DNA from: Cloacibacterium normanense
GTDB lineage: Bacteria; Bacteroidota; Bacteroidia; Flavobacteriales; Weeksellaceae
Reading direction: 5' to 3'
NCBI RefSeq assembly: GCF_002943105.1
Contig: NZ_PTPZ01000002.1
Location: 62,001 to 126,000 of the forward strand
DNA: 64,000 nucleotides
The notes below the pieces were generated by a model that was not told the DNA's origin, did no database searches, and saw nothing but the letters and a program-made list of their open reading frames with translations. Positions 36,825-46,173 of this stretch are shown piece after piece. The position numbers were made by a program, and so were the translations under genes. Position 1 is the stretch's first letter. Each line of letters opens with the position of its first letter.

Positions 36825-37532
36825 CTATAAACTTACTTGACTGGCAAAATATTCTTCTAATTCTTTCAAGGTCTCAGAATTGGTAGAAATATCTTTTACC
36901 ACGACTCCTTTATTGATGGCTACAATTCGATTGCAAACTTCTGTAGTGTGCGCCAAATCATGGCTAGAAATCAAGAAGGTAACTTCTGCATTTTGAGAAA
37001 GCACTTTAATCAAATTTTTTAGTTTAATCTGTGTAGAAGGATCCAAATTAGCGAAAGGTTCATCTAAAACAATGATTTCTGGATTGCCAATTAAAGCGCC
37101 TACAATTCCTACTTTTTTCTGATTTCCTTTCGATAAATCTCTGATGTATTTTCTAGCGTTGAGAATTTCGCCATTGAATAAATCTTCGAATTGTTTTAGA
37201 AATTCATCTACAGAAGCTTTGTTTTGTCCGCGCAACTCACCTAAAAAGTAAAAATATTCTTCTGGAGTAAGATAACCAATTAAGAAACTGTCATCTATAA
37301 ATGCAGAAACTTTATTTTTCCAATTTTCTGACTTATTTACTTGAATTCCATCAATTTGAATGCTTCCTGAACTAGGTTCAATTAAATCTAAAAGCAAGCT
37401 AAAGAGCGTGGTTTTTCCTGCTCCGTTATTTCCTACCAAACCGAAAGTTTCGCCTTTGGGAATAGTAAGTTCTTGTATGTTAAGCACTTTTGCGGTTCCG
37501 TAAATTTTAGAAATATTTTGAATGTTTATCAT
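36825..37532 (-). CDS. ABC transporter ATP-binding protein
   Basis: A 235-residue ATPase with Walker A GNNGAGKT (34-41), signature LSKGNQKKVGI, Walker B IIVLDEPFANLDP and switch ISSHDLAHT. The form resembles CcmA-type ATPases of ABC-2 exporters. The DUF5687 membrane protein lies 181 bases upstream on the same strand and is the likely permease. Substrate unknown. Confidence 0.9.
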   Translation of the reverse strand: MINIQNISKIYGTAKVLNIQELTIPKGETFGLVGNNGAGKTTLFSLLLDLIEPSSGSIQIDGIQVNKSENWKNKVSAFIDDSFLIGYLTPEEYFYFLGELRGQNKASVDEFLKQFEDLFNGEILNARKYIRDLSKGNQKKVGIVGALIGNPEIIVLDEPFANLDPSTQIKLKNLIKVLSQNAEVTFLISSHDLAHTTEVCNRIVAINKGVVVKDISTNSETLKELEEYFASQVSL

Positions 37533-37534
37533 GA

Positions 37535-37574
37535 TAGTAATTGGTATTTAGTAATTGGTAGTTGGTAATTGGTA
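37535..37574. repeat. Short tandem repeat TAGTAATTGGTA
   Basis: TAGTAATTGGTA at 37535-37546 and 37549-37560, followed by GTTGGTAATTGGTA at 37561-37574. It lies immediately before the ATPase start, within the gap between permease and ATPase. Confidence 0.65.
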
Positions 37575-37614
37575 TATTTATTTTGGTTGTGATTTTGCGT
37601 GAGGGCGAAACTGG

Positions 37615-37640
37615 AAATCCTTTTTTGTAAAAAAAGATTG
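37615..37640 (+). repeat. 'Empty' counterpart of the hairpin-repeat site
   Basis: AAATCCTTTTTTGT (37615-37628), one base, then AAAAAAGATTG (37630-37640): the two flanks of the 34374-34425 element without the hairpin between them. Confidence 0.45.
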
Positions 37641-37713
37641 GAAGTGTAGACCGACTTTTTCGCATTGGCTCTGTAAGAAAGCTTGGAAAAAAGGCACGCC
37701 CAAATTCTAATCA

Positions 37714-39174
37714 TTATTTTTTAAAAGCCGCGATGGTAGAATATTTTTCGGTTCTGTAGATTTTTACAATAAGGTTGAAAATTTTATCTCGAAGTAAAAA
37801 CCCTATCAATCCTAGAATTCCTAAACTCATAACCGCTGGAGTCATTCCGAAGAAATATTTCATCGCTCCGAAAACAGCCATTGGCAAAACCATTTGTGGC
37901 AACAAAAGAACAAGAATTTTAATGTTGAAATTGTTTTGTCCGCTGGTGAAACCTTTCGAAGCAGAGTTTAAATCAATCGGTTTTTTATTGTAAGCTCCCG
38001 CCAATAAAGTGAGGTAAGAGTTTACTCCTAAATTATATAAACCTGCCGCAAAAATGGTAAAATAAAACTCCCAACTGATGAATGCATAACCGACTGCTAA
38101 AATCATAGAAACCGAAATGGCAATTACAAAAAGCGCCCATTTTGCTTTGAGAAAATCTTTGTAAGGAACATTTTGCGTCATCATCAGTGGATAATAAGAA
38201 CTGTCCCAGGCTGGAACTCTTTGTCCGAACATAAAATTAAAACCGCCTGTTACAAAAATTCCTAGAAAAACTTGCATGAAACTGGTATTGTAACCTTTAC
38301 TAAAGAAAAGTAACCCGTAAAAAAGGAATAAAACTCCTCCAATTAAAGCACTTCTCGCAGCTTTACTTCTTTTAATCAATCGAATATCATTGTTAATAAA
38401 AGTTCCTAATGTCCCGTATTTATTGAGGAAAGCAATGTTTTCGGTTTTTCCTGCCGCTTTTTTCATTTCTAAACCTCTGTCTAGATACAAATTCTTTTTG
38501 ATGAAAGAGAAAGTATAAATCGCCAAAACCAGCAATACAACAATCGGAATAATAAAGAAGCCAATATTTTGATACAATCCGTAGAAAATACGCTCAGAAA
38601 TCGCCAAAACATCTATGATTTCAAAGTAGTGCAATCCACCAATAATTGCCATTAATCCGAAAAGGCTGTACATCAACTTATCACTTTTATTGATAATGGT
38701 GTTGACAAACGTATTGATAAAAACCATGGAAATACACGCTGCGAAATAAAGCAAAACGGTTACTGCATTTAGATTTCCTTTAAAAATTAAAAGCGCTGCA
38801 AATGGTATCACAAAAAGTAAAAACGCCCAACTGAAAAACGAAACTAAAATTTTCACCAAAGTGTAACCTGCCACTTGATTTTTAGAAATTTTCAAAGTAA
38901 GGAATGGCTTGATGTTTTCCGCAGGCAGTTGCTGCATAAAATACTTCAACAGCAAATCGATGGCAATGTACACTAAGAAAATTCTGCTGAAAAGTTGAAT
39001 CGGTTCATAAGCTACTTTTTTCGCTCCGAAATACACACCAATAGCTCCGCCTACAAAAATAAGCGCCAAATATGCGTACATAAACAGCATTCCTATTTTC
39101 ATTAAGATTCCCGCAGCAAATTGCGGACTTCTCACAAAACTTTTGAGTTCAAGTTGTAGAAATTTTAGAAACAT
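37714..39174 (-). CDS. DUF5687 family membrane protein (ABC exporter permease)
   Basis: A 486-residue protein with about 12 hydrophobic segments, starting MFLKFLQLELKSFVRSPQFA. The N terminus, the central KYGTLGTFINNDIRLIKRSK and the FNFMFGQRVPAWDSSYYPLM stretch fit DUF5687, which in Flavobacteriia pairs with a CcmA-like ATPase. The partner ATPase lies downstream. Transport substrate unknown. Confidence 0.8.
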   Translation of the reverse strand: MFLKFLQLELKSFVRSPQFAAGILMKIGMLFMYAYLALIFVGGAIGVYFGAKKVAYEPIQLFSRIFLVYIAIDLLLKYFMQQLPAENIKPFLTLKISKNQVAGYTLVKILVSFFSWAFLLFVIPFAALLIFKGNLNAVTVLLYFAACISMVFINTFVNTIINKSDKLMYSLFGLMAIIGGLHYFEIIDVLAISERIFYGLYQNIGFFIIPIVVLLVLAIYTFSFIKKNLYLDRGLEMKKAAGKTENIAFLNKYGTLGTFINNDIRLIKRSKAARSALIGGVLFLFYGLLFFSKGYNTSFMQVFLGIFVTGGFNFMFGQRVPAWDSSYYPLMMTQNVPYKDFLKAKWALFVIAISVSMILAVGYAFISWEFYFTIFAAGLYNLGVNSYLTLLAGAYNKKPIDLNSASKGFTSGQNNFNIKILVLLLPQMVLPMAVFGAMKYFFGMTPAVMSLGILGLIGFLLRDKIFNLIVKIYRTEKYSTIAAFKK

Positions 39175-39223
39175 AATCGTTTTTCAATCATTAGTTTCTA
39201 AAACTATATTTTCGTTACAAAAT

Positions 39224-40873
39224 TTATTGCATGAGTTCTTTTGCCTGAAGAATAGCGGCATCTGTAATCTTGCTTCCAGAAAGCAATTGCGCAATTTCTG
39301 TAAGTTTTTCTTCTTGATTAAGTGGGAAAATTCTGGTTTGGGTTTTTCCTTCAATATCAGATTTTTGCACTTTATAATTGTCATTTCCTTTCGCTGCAAC
39401 TTGTGCAAGGTGAGTAATGACTATCAACTGCATATTTTCTGCCATTTCTTGCATTACATTGCCCATTTCATCGGCAATTCTACCAGAAACACCTGTGTCT
39501 ATTTCGTCTAAAATAAGCGTAGGAAGTTCTGCATTTTCTGCCATGAGTTTTTTAATCGAAAGCATCACTCTGCTTCTTTCACCACCAGAAATAGCATTTT
39601 GAATCGGTTTCAAGGCAAATCCGGCATTCGCTTGGAATAGCAATTGAATTTTCTCCGTTCCGAATTTACCGAATTCTTTCGTTGAAGAGAGTTCCACTTC
39701 TACTTTAGCTTTCTCTAATCCTAATTGATGTAAAAGTAATTCTACTTTTTCTACAAAAACTGGAGCCGTTTGTTTTCTATTTTTAGATAAAATTTCAGCT
39801 TTTTTAAGCAAAGACTGAGAAGCTTCAGCAATTTCTTTTTCTAACTGAGCAATTTTATGTTCTATATCTTCAAAAGAATTCTTTTCTAAAGAAAGTTCTT
39901 CTTTGATTTTCAACAAATCATCTATATCTGAAACCTTGTGCTTTAGAAAAAGTGCATTGATTTTATCATTTTGCTCTTGTAAAACCAATAAATCTTCAGG
40001 ATTTGCATCTAGTTTTTCGGCTTCATTTTGCAACTGAAAGAGAATATCTTTGAACTCTACATAGTTTTCTTCTAATCTTGCATTGAGCTCAGAAAACTGC
40101 AAAGACAAGTCTGCAACTCTGCTCAATTTGTTTTTTACATCATAGAAACCATCGAACAAACCTACTTCTTCTTGGTCTGTTCTGGCAAAAATTTGAGCGA
40201 GCAATTCAGAAATCGCACCTTTATTTTCGGCTAAAGAAATCTGGCTCTGTAGCAATTCATAATTCACCGTTTCTAATTGCGCTGCTTCTAATTCTTCCAA
40301 CAAAAACAACTTGTAATCGCTCTCTTTATTTCCTTCGGAAAGTGTATTTTTCAGTTTCTCTAGTTCTCTTTGCTTTCTTTGAAATTCAAAATAATCACTT
40401 TGATAAGATTCAATCAAATTTTTATTTTCAGAAAGCCCATCGATAATTTTAAACTGATATTCTTCGCTGAACAATTGAGAAGTTTCAAACTGAGAATGAA
40501 TATCAATCAATCTCTCAGAAAGTTCTTTCAAAACATCTAAAGTTACTGGAACATCATTCACAAAAGCTCTAGATTTCCCAGAAGGTAAAATTTCTCTTCT
40601 GATAATGGTATCTTCTTCGAAATCTAAATCATTTTCCTCAAAGAAAATTTTCAAAGATTCAGAAATTTTAAATTCCGCTTCAACTACACTTTTCGTTGAG
40701 AAGTCAGAAATGCTTTTAGAATCTGCTCTCTCTCCTAAAATAAGTCTCAAAGCACCCAAAATAATAGATTTACCAGCGCCAGTTTCGCCGGTAATCACTT
40801 GTAAACCTTTCTTAAAATTGATTTCAAGTTGGTCTATCAATGCAAAATTTTGGATATAAATTCTTGATAACAT
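39224..40873 (-). CDS. recN: DNA repair protein RecN
   Basis: A 549-residue SMC-like ATPase acting in double-strand break repair. It begins MLSRIYIQNFALIDQLEINF, has Walker A GETGAGKS (29-36), a long coiled-coil middle (about 150-380), and a C-terminal ISGGERSRVMLSIK signature with Walker B LILDEIDTGVSG. Length matches the family. It is the last gene of the bamD-rpoZ-coaBC-DUF4835-recN run conserved in Bacteroidota. Confidence 0.96.
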   Translation of the reverse strand: MLSRIYIQNFALIDQLEINFKKGLQVITGETGAGKSIILGALRLILGERADSKSISDFSTKSVVEAEFKISESLKIFFEENDLDFEEDTIIRREILPSGKSRAFVNDVPVTLDVLKELSERLIDIHSQFETSQLFSEEYQFKIIDGLSENKNLIESYQSDYFEFQRKQRELEKLKNTLSEGNKESDYKLFLLEELEAAQLETVNYELLQSQISLAENKGAISELLAQIFARTDQEEVGLFDGFYDVKNKLSRVADLSLQFSELNARLEENYVEFKDILFQLQNEAEKLDANPEDLLVLQEQNDKINALFLKHKVSDIDDLLKIKEELSLEKNSFEDIEHKIAQLEKEIAEASQSLLKKAEILSKNRKQTAPVFVEKVELLLHQLGLEKAKVEVELSSTKEFGKFGTEKIQLLFQANAGFALKPIQNAISGGERSRVMLSIKKLMAENAELPTLILDEIDTGVSGRIADEMGNVMQEMAENMQLIVITHLAQVAAKGNDNYKVQKSDIEGKTQTRIFPLNQEEKLTEIAQLLSGSKITDAAILQAKELMQ

Positions 40874-40973
40874 TATTTAAAGAATACTTATTTTGAGTTG
40901 CGTTTTCCAGCCTGTAAAAATAGTGTAAATTTCAGAAAATTCAAACCACAAAAGCGTAGCTCTAAGATTCATT

Positions 40974-41876
40974 TTACTTCCATTTATTCCACTTCGTGTC
41001 GATATCTTTTGGAGAGAATAAACTCATCAAATTTTTTAGCTGATTCATGTCTACACCTCCATTATTATTGGAATCGAAAATGTTATAAATTTCGTCTTTT
41101 TTGCTTTCTACAAAGAGATTAAAAGGATAATTCATCTGGAAATTGCTTTCGTAGAATTTAAGTCTCAAAATCTCATTTGCAATGGTTTGTTTCGTAGAAA
41201 ATTGGTCTTGTTTTCCTAAATTATCTAAGCCCATTCTGTGATAATTATAGTAGAAATTTCTAAGCGTAGAATTTTGTTCAGACAAAATCGTAGAAATCAG
41301 CGCTCCTCTATTTCTTGGACTTTCTAATTGAGACCAACCCATATAGTTCTGATTTTGAGAATTTTGAGTAATCTGCATCGCTTTATCAAACCATGGAGTT
41401 CCGCCTTTCATTTGATACGTATCTGCATCGTAACCTAAAATAAGGTAGACATAAAAACTCATCACGTCAATCAAATTTTTCCCCGAAAATTGTCTTTCGT
41501 TAAAAACCATATTCTGATTTTCTAAATATTCAAAAGAAAAATTGGTGTCATTAACATTAAGAATCGGCGTTTCATATTGCGTTCCATAAACAGGACGCAC
41601 CGACTGAACCACCAAAGTTCCTTTATAATTATTCCCACTTTTTTCGGCAAGAATGATTGAAAAATTACATTTTATTTTTTCGTAGTTCTGAAATTTTTTG
41701 CCAGTCCAACTGGTTTTATTAATGAAGTCTTTCAGACTTTTCTCCATTGTTCTGAATAGTTGCACGTTACTTCCGCCAATTTGTTGGTAATTAATCTGAA
41801 CTTGAGCATTCAGCTCTTGCGCAAAACTAAATTGAGAAAGCAGTAAAAGTGCAAATATGTAAAGTAGTTTTTTCAT
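40974..41876 (-). CDS. DUF4835 exported protein
   Basis: A 300-residue protein with signal peptide MKKLLYIFALLLLSQFSFAQ. The mature part matches DUF4835: LNAQVQINYQQIGGSNVQLF, TWTGKKF-like SWTGKKFQNYEKIKCNF, GYDADTYQMKGGTPWFDKAM, and a C-terminal NMNQ...FSPKDIDTKWNKWK-type end. Family role unknown, probably periplasmic. Its place between coaBC and recN is conserved. Confidence 0.87.
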   Translation of the reverse strand: MKKLLYIFALLLLSQFSFAQELNAQVQINYQQIGGSNVQLFRTMEKSLKDFINKTSWTGKKFQNYEKIKCNFSIILAEKSGNNYKGTLVVQSVRPVYGTQYETPILNVNDTNFSFEYLENQNMVFNERQFSGKNLIDVMSFYVYLILGYDADTYQMKGGTPWFDKAMQITQNSQNQNYMGWSQLESPRNRGALISTILSEQNSTLRNFYYNYHRMGLDNLGKQDQFSTKQTIANEILRLKFYESNFQMNYPFNLFVESKKDEIYNIFDSNNNGGVDMNQLKNLMSLFSPKDIDTKWNKWK

Positions 41877-41903
41877 TGAATTCTAAACGAATTTTTAAAA
41901 AAT

Positions 41904-43112
41904 TTATTTCTTAAGTTGAGTTTCTACAAAATCTAAAATGTCTTTTGCCACTTCGTCTTTAGATTTCAGAGAAAATTCTTTTTGTTCTGAATGCGTTAAA
42001 ATTTTAACCTTATTGGTGTCTTTTTGGAAACCAGCACCTTCATCACGAAGTGAATTAAGCACAATCATATCCAGATTTTTTTTCTGCAATTTGATTTTGG
42101 CATTTTCTTCTTCATTCTGAGTTTCAAGGGCAAAACCTACCAAAAACTGATGCGTTTTTTTCTCGCCCATCGTTTTCAAAATATCTGGATTTTTAACCAA
42201 TTCTATGGTAAATTCTTCTTCAGATTTTTTTATTTTTTCTTTAGCTACGATTTTTGGCGCATAATCTGCAACAGCAGCACTTGCGATTGCAACATCTACC
42301 TTTTCATAGTATTTAAAGACCTCATCGTACATTTCTTTCGCCGAGGTTACTCTATGAATTTCAATATTTTTATAGTCTGTTTTCTGTGAAGTAGGCCCTG
42401 AAATTAAAATCACTTTTGCGCCACGTTTTACCGCTTCTTCAGCAAGCGAAAATCCCATTTTCCCCGAAGAATGATTGCCAATAAAACGAACAGGGTCAAT
42501 TGCTTCATACGTAGGTCCTGCTGTGATGAGAACGGTTTTTCCATTTAAAGAATGAGACTGAGGCAAAGGTTGAGTAAAAAAATCTTCTATTTTTTGTAAA
42601 ATAGTTTCTGGCTCTGCTAATCTTCCTTGACCTTCTAAACCAGAAGCCAATTCGCCAAATTCTGCTGGAATAATATGATGACCAAATCTTTCTGCTTTTT
42701 CTAAATTTTCTTTGGTGGAAGGATGTGCATACATATCCAAATCCATTGCTGGAGCTATGAAAACGGGGCATTTTGCAGACATATAAGTAGCAATTACCAA
42801 ATTATCACAAATCCCATGAACCATTTTAGCCAAAGTATTTGCAGTACAAGGTGCTACCAATAATACATCGGCCCAAAGTGCGAGTTCTACATGAGAATTC
42901 CATGTTCCGTTTTGGTCATAAAAATCAGAATACACTGCATTTTTAGAAAGCGTAGAAAGGGTGACTTTTGTAACGAAATTTTCAGCAGAAGGTGTTAAAA
43001 TAACTTTTACTTCTGCGCCTTTTTTTACAAAATCTCTTACAAGGTAATTCATTTTGTAGGCTGCAATTCCGCCAGAAATTGCCAATAGAATTTTTTTACC
43101 TTTTAGAGCCAT
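41904..43112 (-). CDS. coaBC: Bifunctional phosphopantothenoylcysteine decarboxylase / phosphopantothenate-cysteine ligase
   Basis: A 402-residue fused enzyme of coenzyme A synthesis. The N-terminal CoaC flavoprotein part has LLAISGGIAAYKM, NSHVELALWADVLLVAPCTA and APAMDLDMY. The C-terminal CoaB part has LITAGPTYEAIDPVRFIGNH, SSGKMGFSLAEEA and ASAAVADYAPK. Length is normal. Likely cotranscribed with DUF4835 and recN downstream; a terminator separates it from rpoZ. Confidence 0.96.
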   Translation of the reverse strand: MALKGKKILLAISGGIAAYKMNYLVRDFVKKGAEVKVILTPSAENFVTKVTLSTLSKNAVYSDFYDQNGTWNSHVELALWADVLLVAPCTANTLAKMVHGICDNLVIATYMSAKCPVFIAPAMDLDMYAHPSTKENLEKAERFGHHIIPAEFGELASGLEGQGRLAEPETILQKIEDFFTQPLPQSHSLNGKTVLITAGPTYEAIDPVRFIGNHSSGKMGFSLAEEAVKRGAKVILISGPTSQKTDYKNIEIHRVTSAKEMYDEVFKYYEKVDVAIASAAVADYAPKIVAKEKIKKSEEEFTIELVKNPDILKTMGEKKTHQFLVGFALETQNEEENAKIKLQKKNLDMIVLNSLRDEGAGFQKDTNKVKILTHSEQKEFSLKSKDEVAKDILDFVETQLKK

Positions 43113-43272
43113 ATGATTAGAATTTTAACTGAACGAATTTATGGTTTTTTTTTGAATTTTTATTGGTTATTTTAAACACAAAGAATCTGTATCATTTACC
43201 ATTATTAAAGGCATTTTAATTAACAAAGCTTGCAAAGTTGAAAATCTAAAGATTTTCAAACATAAACTCATC

Positions 43273-43305
43273 AAAAAAAGCCACAGAAATTCTGTGACTT
43301 TGTTT
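43273..43305 (-). terminator. Terminator of rpoZ
   Basis: CACAGAA / TTCTGTG stem extended by AAAG..CTTT pairing with mismatches, followed by a T-rich stretch on the minus strand, 20 bases past the rpoZ stop. Confidence 0.6.
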
Positions 43306-43324
43306 TTATCCTAACGAATATCGT

Positions 43325-43645
43325 TTATTTTTCTTCGGTTCTACGGAAATAAATTTCGTCATCTAACCATTCTCTAATGGCAATAGATGTAGGCTTCGGT
43401 AATCTTTCGTAGTTTTTAGAAATTTCAATTTGCTCTCTGTTTTCGAAAACTTCTTCCAGAGTAGAATTGTGCACCGCAAATTCGTCTAATTTTTGGTGAA
43501 GTTCTGTTCTAATTTCAGCATTAATTTGTTCTGCTCTTTTTCCCATAATTACGATAGCTTCGTAGATAGAACCTACTTTTTCTTCGATTTTATCTCTATC
43601 GTAAGTAATGGTATTTACTTCTGCTTTTGTATCTTTTACGCTCAT
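43325..43645 (-). CDS. rpoZ: RNA polymerase omega-like subunit (Rpb6 family)
   Basis: A 106-residue protein. The IEEKVGSIYEAIVIMGKRAE segment, followed by INAEIRTELHQKLDEF, is the omega/Rpb6 pattern in its Bacteroidota form. It stabilises the beta' subunit. It follows bamD by 38 bases on the same strand, the usual order in this phylum. Confidence 0.88.
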   Translation of the reverse strand: MSVKDTKAEVNTITYDRDKIEEKVGSIYEAIVIMGKRAEQINAEIRTELHQKLDEFAVHNSTLEEVFENREQIEISKNYERLPKPTSIAIREWLDDEIYFRRTEEK

Positions 43646-43683
43646 TTTGAGTGATTTATTTTTATTTTAGTTTGCAAAGATAA

Positions 43684-44658
43684 TTAATTTCTTCTAATCT
43701 TGAAAGTAGCACCTGGTTCTGGTGTGCTAATTTTCGCACTATCAATTTTAATTTTATTCGCTTCTTGCTGGTCTTTAACCTGTTTTTTAGCGTCTTCTTT
43801 AGCTTCAGCTGCTTTTTGTTTTTCTGTAAATTCAGCTTTTCTAGCTTCTACTTCTTTTTGAAATTTCGCAAATTCTACAACTTCTTTTTCCAATTTTGCT
43901 CTGATATCAAGAGCTTCTTTGCTTAAATCTGAGTTTGGATATTCTCTTTCTACTTGTCTGGTAAATGCGATAGCGCTTTCTAATCTTTCTTTTTTAAGGT
44001 CATAAATAGAATTGATACCCAATTCTGATTTAGATTTTAAAATATAAGCGTAGATTTTTGATTTCAGTTTAGTTGCAGGAAAATCATTTAAAACGTTTTC
44101 AAAAGCAATGGTAGCTGCTTTGTAATCTGCCATTTTAAAATATTGTCTTGCATTTTCATAAGCTTTGAACTCTAATTTATAGTTCAGTTCATCAATTAAA
44201 TCATTGATGTTTTTTGCTTTTTCTGAATTTGGATAATTATTTAAAAATTCTTGTAATTCATTAATCGCCGAAGTTGTATTACTCTGGTCTAAGTTATAAT
44301 CCATAGAACCTTCGTAGTAACACAATGCAGACATATAAGCTGCTTCTTCTTTTCTAGGATCATTGGTAAATGTAACCGAAAAATTCTTGAATTGATGCGC
44401 TGCTAGTTTATAGTTTTTGTCGTAGTAATTAGCATACGCAGATTTATAAACTACTTCTGGAGCATCATCCGTTCCTGCAACGAGATTGGTTAATCTTTCG
44501 TAAAGCGCAAGAGCGTCTGTCCATTTCTTTTTTTCGTATTTTTCATTGGCAACTTTCATGATAAAATCTTTATCAGCAGATTTCATTGCCAAATCATATT
44601 GTTTGTTACAAGACAAAAGCAAAAAAGCGATTGCGAATAATGAGAATATTTTTTTCAT
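43684..44658 (-). CDS. bamD: Outer-membrane assembly lipoprotein BamD
   Basis: A 324-residue TPR protein of the BAM complex, which inserts beta-barrels into the outer membrane. The lipobox is FLLLSC (Cys17). TPR helices run from about residue 30 to 240 (EKKKWTDALALYERLTNLVA, YKLAAHQFKNFSVTFTNDP, EFLNNYPNSEKAKNINDLID), and the tail is a charged helix (AAEAKEDAKKQVKDQ) that is longer than in proteobacteria. Heads the conserved run with rpoZ. Confidence 0.92.
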   Translation of the reverse strand: MKKIFSLFAIAFLLLSCNKQYDLAMKSADKDFIMKVANEKYEKKKWTDALALYERLTNLVAGTDDAPEVVYKSAYANYYDKNYKLAAHQFKNFSVTFTNDPRKEEAAYMSALCYYEGSMDYNLDQSNTTSAINELQEFLNNYPNSEKAKNINDLIDELNYKLEFKAYENARQYFKMADYKAATIAFENVLNDFPATKLKSKIYAYILKSKSELGINSIYDLKKERLESAIAFTRQVEREYPNSDLSKEALDIRAKLEKEVVEFAKFQKEVEARKAEFTEKQKAAEAKEDAKKQVKDQQEANKIKIDSAKISTPEPGATFKIRRN

Positions 44659-44764
44659 AAATAAAAGTAAGGAAATCTTTCTATAATGTTCCCTTTATCA
44701 GTTTGCAAAAATAAAACTTTTTTTGTCAAAAGATTTATTTTAAGATACTTTAACGCAAATAAGG

Positions 44765-45388
44765 TTAAATTTGATATCCTAAAAGCGAGAAAACACAAAG
44801 ATTGAGATGGTTTTTCAGTTTTTTTTCGGCATTAGCTAGGTAATCTTCGTCGTTACCTTTTAGATAAATTTCGTAATAATTTTTATTTCTAATGGTAAAT
44901 ACGATGGTTCCAATGATGGTAGAAACAATATCTTCTGATTTTGCAGCTCTTTTAAAAACGCCACTTACAATACCTTTTTGCACTACATCTTCCAGAACTT
45001 TGGTAAACGTTTGGTAGAATTCTAGCAACGTATCTTTCACTCTATCTTGATGTCTGAGTTCTTGAGTTACAAAACCATGAAAATAATTGAATTTAAATAA
45101 CTGTTTAGTTACGAAATTAATAATTTCTTTGAGTTGCATCTCTGGTTTTCCGTCTTTTATGGTTTGGGTAAATTCAGCAAATGTTTCTCTGGTTTTCTGT
45201 ACTCTATATTGGTAAAGATTTACCATCATTTTCTCTTTAGAGCCGAAGTAATAAGAAATCATCGCCACGTTAATATTCGCTTTAGCAGAGATATCACGAA
45301 CGGAAGTCCCTTCAAAACCTTTCTGCGCAATAAGCTCTTCCGCGATGTCTAGAATATGAATTTGCTTTTCGGTAAATTTTTTCTTCAT
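44765..45388 (-). CDS. TetR family transcriptional regulator
   Basis: A 207-residue repressor type. The N-terminal helix-turn-helix is AEELIAQKGFEGTSVRDISA then KANINVAMISYYFGSKEKMM, and the rest is all-helical ligand-binding domain. The gene is divergent from tatD, with 101 bases between the start codons, so it might regulate itself or that side. No transporter gene is next to it that would hint at the effector. Confidence 0.9.
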   Translation of the reverse strand: MKKKFTEKQIHILDIAEELIAQKGFEGTSVRDISAKANINVAMISYYFGSKEKMMVNLYQYRVQKTRETFAEFTQTIKDGKPEMQLKEIINFVTKQLFKFNYFHGFVTQELRHQDRVKDTLLEFYQTFTKVLEDVVQKGIVSGVFKRAAKSEDIVSTIIGTIVFTIRNKNYYEIYLKGNDEDYLANAEKKLKNHLNLCVFSLLGYQI

Positions 45389-45453
45389 TCTCTAATTTGT
45401 TGAAAAGTAAAGATATAAAAAACTTTTTCTCAAACAAACAAATGTTTAATACT

Positions 45454-45486
45454 TTGTTTAAATTTTTAACCGATTTCATATCTTTG
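45454..45486 (+). promoter_or_regulatory. Promoter of tatD, very close to the start codon
   Basis: TTG at 45454-45456, 22 bases, then TATCTTTG at 45479-45486. The ATG follows three bases later (45490), so the RNA would be nearly leaderless. Confidence 0.55.
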
Positions 45487-45489
45487 AAT

Positions 45490-46119
45490 ATGAATTTTTT
45501 CAACTTCCATCATCATAACCCACAAATCGCTTACGGAATTTATAATTCTACACCAGAAGAAAAAATTCCTGAGCATTATTTTTCGGTAGGAATCCATCCG
45601 CAAAACATCCATGAACAATGGGAAAATGATTTAGAAAACCTAAAAATCATTTCTCAAAATCCAAAATGTTTAGCCATTGGCGAATGTGGTTTGGATGCAT
45701 TAGTAAACATCGATGAAAATCTTCAGAAAAAAGTTTTCGAAGCGCAAATTATTTGGGCAAATCAAATTCAAAAACCGGTTATCATTCATTGTGTAAAGAG
45801 ATTTCAAGAATTAATTCCTTTTCAAAAAATTGCAAAAGTTCCAATGATTATTCATGGTTTTAATAAGAAAAAAGCAATTGCTGATGAAATGTTGAAACAT
45901 GGTTTTTATCTAAGTTTTGGAAAATCTGTACTTCACAACTTATCTTTGCAAACTTCTTTGAAAGAAATTCCTTTAGAAAAAATATTTTTAGAAAAAGATG
46001 ATGCAGATTTTAACCTTACGGAATTGTATCAAAAAGTAGCTGAAATCAAGGAAATTTCTGTAGAAAAATTACAAGAACAGATTTCTAAAAATTTAGAAAT
46101 TTTAAACATTCAGTTTTAA
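45490..46119 (+). CDS. TatD family metal-dependent hydrolase (short form)
   Basis: A 209-residue TIM-barrel metallohydrolase, shorter than the usual about 260. The metal ligands appear to be the His pair in NFHHHN, Glu in AIGECGLD, His in VIIHCVK, His in MIIHGFN and Asp in LEKDDADF. The family acts as a nuclease or D-aminoacyl-tRNA deacylase; which applies here cannot be told. Translation most likely starts at ATG 45490; the frame continues open upstream without conserved residues. Confidence 0.85.
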   Translation: MNFFNFHHHNPQIAYGIYNSTPEEKIPEHYFSVGIHPQNIHEQWENDLENLKIISQNPKCLAIGECGLDALVNIDENLQKKVFEAQIIWANQIQKPVIIHCVKRFQELIPFQKIAKVPMIIHGFNKKKAIADEMLKHGFYLSFGKSVLHNLSLQTSLKEIPLEKIFLEKDDADFNLTELYQKVAEIKEISVEKLQEQISKNLEILNIQF

Positions 46120-46173
46120 TTAAGTGATTAAGAAAATCTTTGCGCTTTTTGCGTGAAAAAATAAAATTAGAAA

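Noticed and set aside
37529-37714. A 61-codon frame between the ABC ATPase and the DUF5687 gene
   Set aside because: Its end is coded by the TAGTAATTGGTA tandem repeat and the rest by a repeat-like unit; no family resemblance.
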